NCBI GenBank assembly: GCA_013003465.1
Contig: JABDIZ010000145.1
Coordinates: forward strand, 1 to 7,266
DNA: 7,266 nt
Source: Rhodothermaceae bacterium
Lineage (GTDB): Bacteria; Bacteroidota; Rhodothermia; Rhodothermales; Rubricoccaceae
Reading direction: 5' to 3'
Shown: positions 5,288 to 7,266 of the stretch, piece by piece
How positions within the stretch are numbered: position 1 is the first letter of the stretch
Layout: each line of letters begins with the position of its first letter
Program-made: the position numbers and the translations under genes
Notes under the pieces: generated by a model
Told to the model about the DNA's origin: nothing
Database searches by the model: none
The model's input: the letters and a program-made list of their open reading frames with translations, nothing else

Positions 5288-7266
5288 TCAGTCCTCCGCC
5301 TGTGACGAACGCGGGGGGGCCGCCAGGCGCCAGAAGTACGCGATCAGCGCTATGAAGAGCGCCAACGCCAGCCACGGGGCAGCAGCCCCGGCCCACTCCG
5401 TGCCCACGCTCCATGGGGTCTGCCCTCGCGAGACGGCGTAGCCTGCCGCCCCCGCGATCACCACCCCGATCAGCCCCTCGCCCCCGACGAGTCCCGAGCC
5501 GAAGAGAATGCCCCGGTCGCGCCGCGCTGTCTTCTCGTCCTTCGACGACGCGCGCCGTTCGAGGACCAGGCGGAGCAACCCGCCGAGGAAGACGGGAAAC
5601 ATGGTCGAGACGGGCAGATAGACGCCCACCGCGAAGGGGAGCGACGGAATCCGCAGCAGCTCGGCCACGATGGCGATGGCGGCGCCGATGGCGACGAGCG
5701 TCCACGGCAGCGACTGCGCCAGTACCCCGTCGATGACGAGTTGCATGAGCGTGGCCTGCGGGGCGGGCAGCTCCTCGCCACCGAAGCCGTAGGCAGTGCC
5801 GAGCAAGAGCACCGTCAGCGCTACGAAGGCGGCCGACGTGAGCACGCCTAGCAGTTCCCCGGCTTGCTGGCGTCGGGGCGTCGCGCCGAGCAGAAAGCCG
5901 GTCTTGAGGTCCTGCGACGTGTCGCCCGCAATCGAGGCCGCGATGGCGACGACGGCGCCGACGGTCAGCGCGGCCACCTTACCCGCGTCATCGGTCCAGC
6001 CGAGGAGTAGGAAGATCGAGGCCGTGCCCAGCAGCGTGGCGATTGTCATCCCGCTCGTCGGGTTCGAGGTCACGCCGACGAGCCCCACAATGCGCGAGCT
6101 AACCGTTACAAAGAAGAAGGCGAAGACGACGACAAGCAGCGCCGCAAGGGCCCGCCCGGGGAGAAAGCCGATGCTGCTGAACGCCTGCGGCACGAGCGCG
6201 AGCACAAGGAAGATGATCAGCGCGCCGATCCCAACGACACGGAGCGAGAGGTCGTGGTCGGTGCGCAGGATCGCGTTCTCGCCATCGTCCGAGAGCCGCT
6301 CGCGAATCTGGCGCGCGCCGATCCGGAAGCTCTCGATCATCGTCGGGATGCTCTTGATGAGCGTGATCAGCCCACCGGCCGCCACGGCGCCCGCGCCGAT
6401 GTAGCGGACGTAGCGCGTCCAGATCAGGCTGGCCGGCATCTCGGCAATGGACAGGGCGGTCTCTGGATAGAGCGGCTCGGCGCGCCCCTCGCCCCAGGTC
6501 GCGATGATGGGGATGATGACGAGCCACGAGAGCAACCCGCCGCCCACCATGATCGTGGCGATGCGCGGGCCGAGGATGTAGCCGACCCCGAAGAGCGCCG
6601 CGCTCACATCGCTGCCGAGCTGCCCTTTTTTGAGGAGCGGGATGTGGACCTCCAGTTCGTCGGGTACGGCGCGCGCCCAGCCGGTGAGCCCCTTGAACAG
6701 CGCGCCGATGCCGAGCCCCAGGAACACGTTCTTGGCACGAGCACCGCCGGTCTCGCTGGCCTTGAGCACTTCGGCGCAGGCCGTTCCCTCGGGGTAAGGC
6801 AGGTTCGGGTGCTCGCGGACGATCAGGTAGCGCCGCAACGGGATCATGAACAGGATCCCCAGCAACCCGCCGCTCATCGCCAGCAGCGTGATCTGGACCA
6901 GGTTGGTGTCGAAGCCCCAGAGGAAGAGCGCCGGGAGCGTGAAGATGACGCCGCTGGCGACCGAACTCGACGCCGACCCCACCGTCTGCGACATGTTGGC
7001 CTCGAGGATGCTGCTCTTGACGCCGCCGGCCTGGAGCGCGCGGAAGAGCGCTACCGTCATAACCGCCACCGGGATGGAGGTCGAGATCGTCAGTCCGGCC
7101 CGGAGGCCGAGGTAGGCGTTGGCCGCGCCGAAGAGGATGCCGAAGGCGATGCCCGCCAGCAGCGCTTTGATCGTGGCCTCCGGCGGGGACGATGCCGCCG
7201 AGACGTAGGGCGCTGGGAGCGGACCGTCGTGGGTGGGCCCAGCCTCATCGCCGACCGGCTTGAGCG
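5288..7266 (-). CDS. OPT-family oligopeptide / metal-chelate transporter (N-terminus beyond window edge)
   Basis: This is an inner-membrane secondary transporter of the OPT superfamily, which takes up small peptides or metal-siderophore-like chelates, generally with protons. The visible 658 residues are nearly full length for bacterial members. The frame stays open to the right edge: residues before the internal ATG at 7069 include the OPT motif NAYLGLRAGLTISTSIP, so that ATG is not the start, and the true start should lie shortly beyond 7266. Family signatures, numbered from the edge: PYPEGTACAEVLKA at 156-169, SNPTSGMTIATLL at 400-412, GDTSQDLKTGFLLGATP at 447-463 and GLVGGEGLIGVV at 591-602. 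Many hydrophobic segments alternate with short loops; a charged cytosolic loop (about 310-340, RQIRERLSDDGENAILR) is visible. Substrate cannot be told from sequence. Its nearest downstream neighbour is the unknown secreted protein, but no co-transcription is evident. Confidence 0.93.
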   Translation of the reverse strand, partial: LKPVGDEAGPTHDGPLPAPYVSAASSPPEATIKALLAGIAFGILFGAANAYLGLRAGLTISTSIPVAVMTVALFRALQAGGVKSSILEANMSQTVGSASSSVASGVIFTLPALFLWGFDTNLVQITLLAMSGGLLGILFMIPLRRYLIVREHPNLPYPEGTACAEVLKASETGGARAKNVFLGLGIGALFKGLTGWARAVPDELEVHIPLLKKGQLGSDVSAALFGVGYILGPRIATIMVGGGLLSWLVIIPIIATWGEGRAEPLYPETALSIAEMPASLIWTRYVRYIGAGAVAAGGLITLIKSIPTMIESFRIGARQIRERLSDDGENAILRTDHDLSLRVVGIGALIIFLVLALVPQAFSSIGFLPGRALAALLVVVFAFFFVTVSSRIVGLVGVTSNPTSGMTIATLLGTASIFLLLGWTDDAGKVAALTVGAVVAIAASIAGDTSQDLKTGFLLGATPRRQQAGELLGVLTSAAFVALTVLLLGTAYGFGGEELPAPQATLMQLVIDGVLAQSLPWTLVAIGAAIAIVAELLRIPSLPFAVGVYLPVSTMFPVFLGGLLRLVLERRASSKDEKTARRDRGILFGSGLVGGEGLIGVVIAGAAGYAVSRGQTPWSVGTEWAGAAAPWLALALFIALIAYFWRLAAPPRSSQAED

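Noticed and set aside
5796..6404. Plus-strand open frame of about 200 codons inside the OPT gene
   Set aside because: It is a Ser/Thr/Ala/Pro-rich antisense shadow of well-conserved OPT motifs, with no independent support.
7069..7071. Using the ATG near 7069 as the start of the OPT transporter
   Set aside because: The same frame stays open to the window edge and encodes the conserved NAYLGLRAGLTIS motif and first membrane segment, so the start must be further upstream.

Overview
The window is GC-rich, densely coded DNA with strongly GC-biased third codon positions. It has no mobile elements, tRNAs, rRNAs or CRISPR. The pairing of a BtuB-type receptor with a beta-propeller lipoprotein, plus weak or variable Shine-Dalgarno signals and GC-rich secreted proteins, suggests a Bacteroidota-related marine or halophilic lineage such as Rhodothermota. 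This assignment is an inference from gene style, not a database match.

Layout from left to right. At 2-775 (+) is the 3' part of a secreted or cell-surface protein cut by the left edge. It converges, with only 14 nt between stop codons, on a minus-strand operon spanning 4337 down to 790. In transcription order that operon holds a cobalamin (B12) riboswitch aptamer (4337-4150), an expression platform ending in an intrinsic terminator (4063-4029), a BtuB-like TonB-dependent outer-membrane receptor (4030-2114), a BtuG-like beta-propeller lipoprotein (2104-1010) and a 71-residue BFD-type [2Fe-2S] protein (1005-790). Intergenic gaps inside the operon are 9 and 4 nt. Upstream of the riboswitch, also on the minus strand, lie a secreted protein of unknown function (5152-4427) and an OPT-family oligopeptide/metal-chelate transporter (7266-5288) whose first residues lie beyond the right edge.

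The central module reads as a B12-repressed cobalamin uptake operon. When cobalamin is scarce, the riboswitch should let transcription pass the terminator so that the surface lipoprotein and receptor capture B12 and move it across the outer membrane, powered by TonB. The unexpected member is the small iron-sulfur protein at the end of the operon, which is not a standard part of BtuB/BtuG systems. The terminator U-tract overlaps the probable receptor start codon, so the same hairpin could affect both transcription and translation. No inner-membrane BtuCDF genes are in the window.
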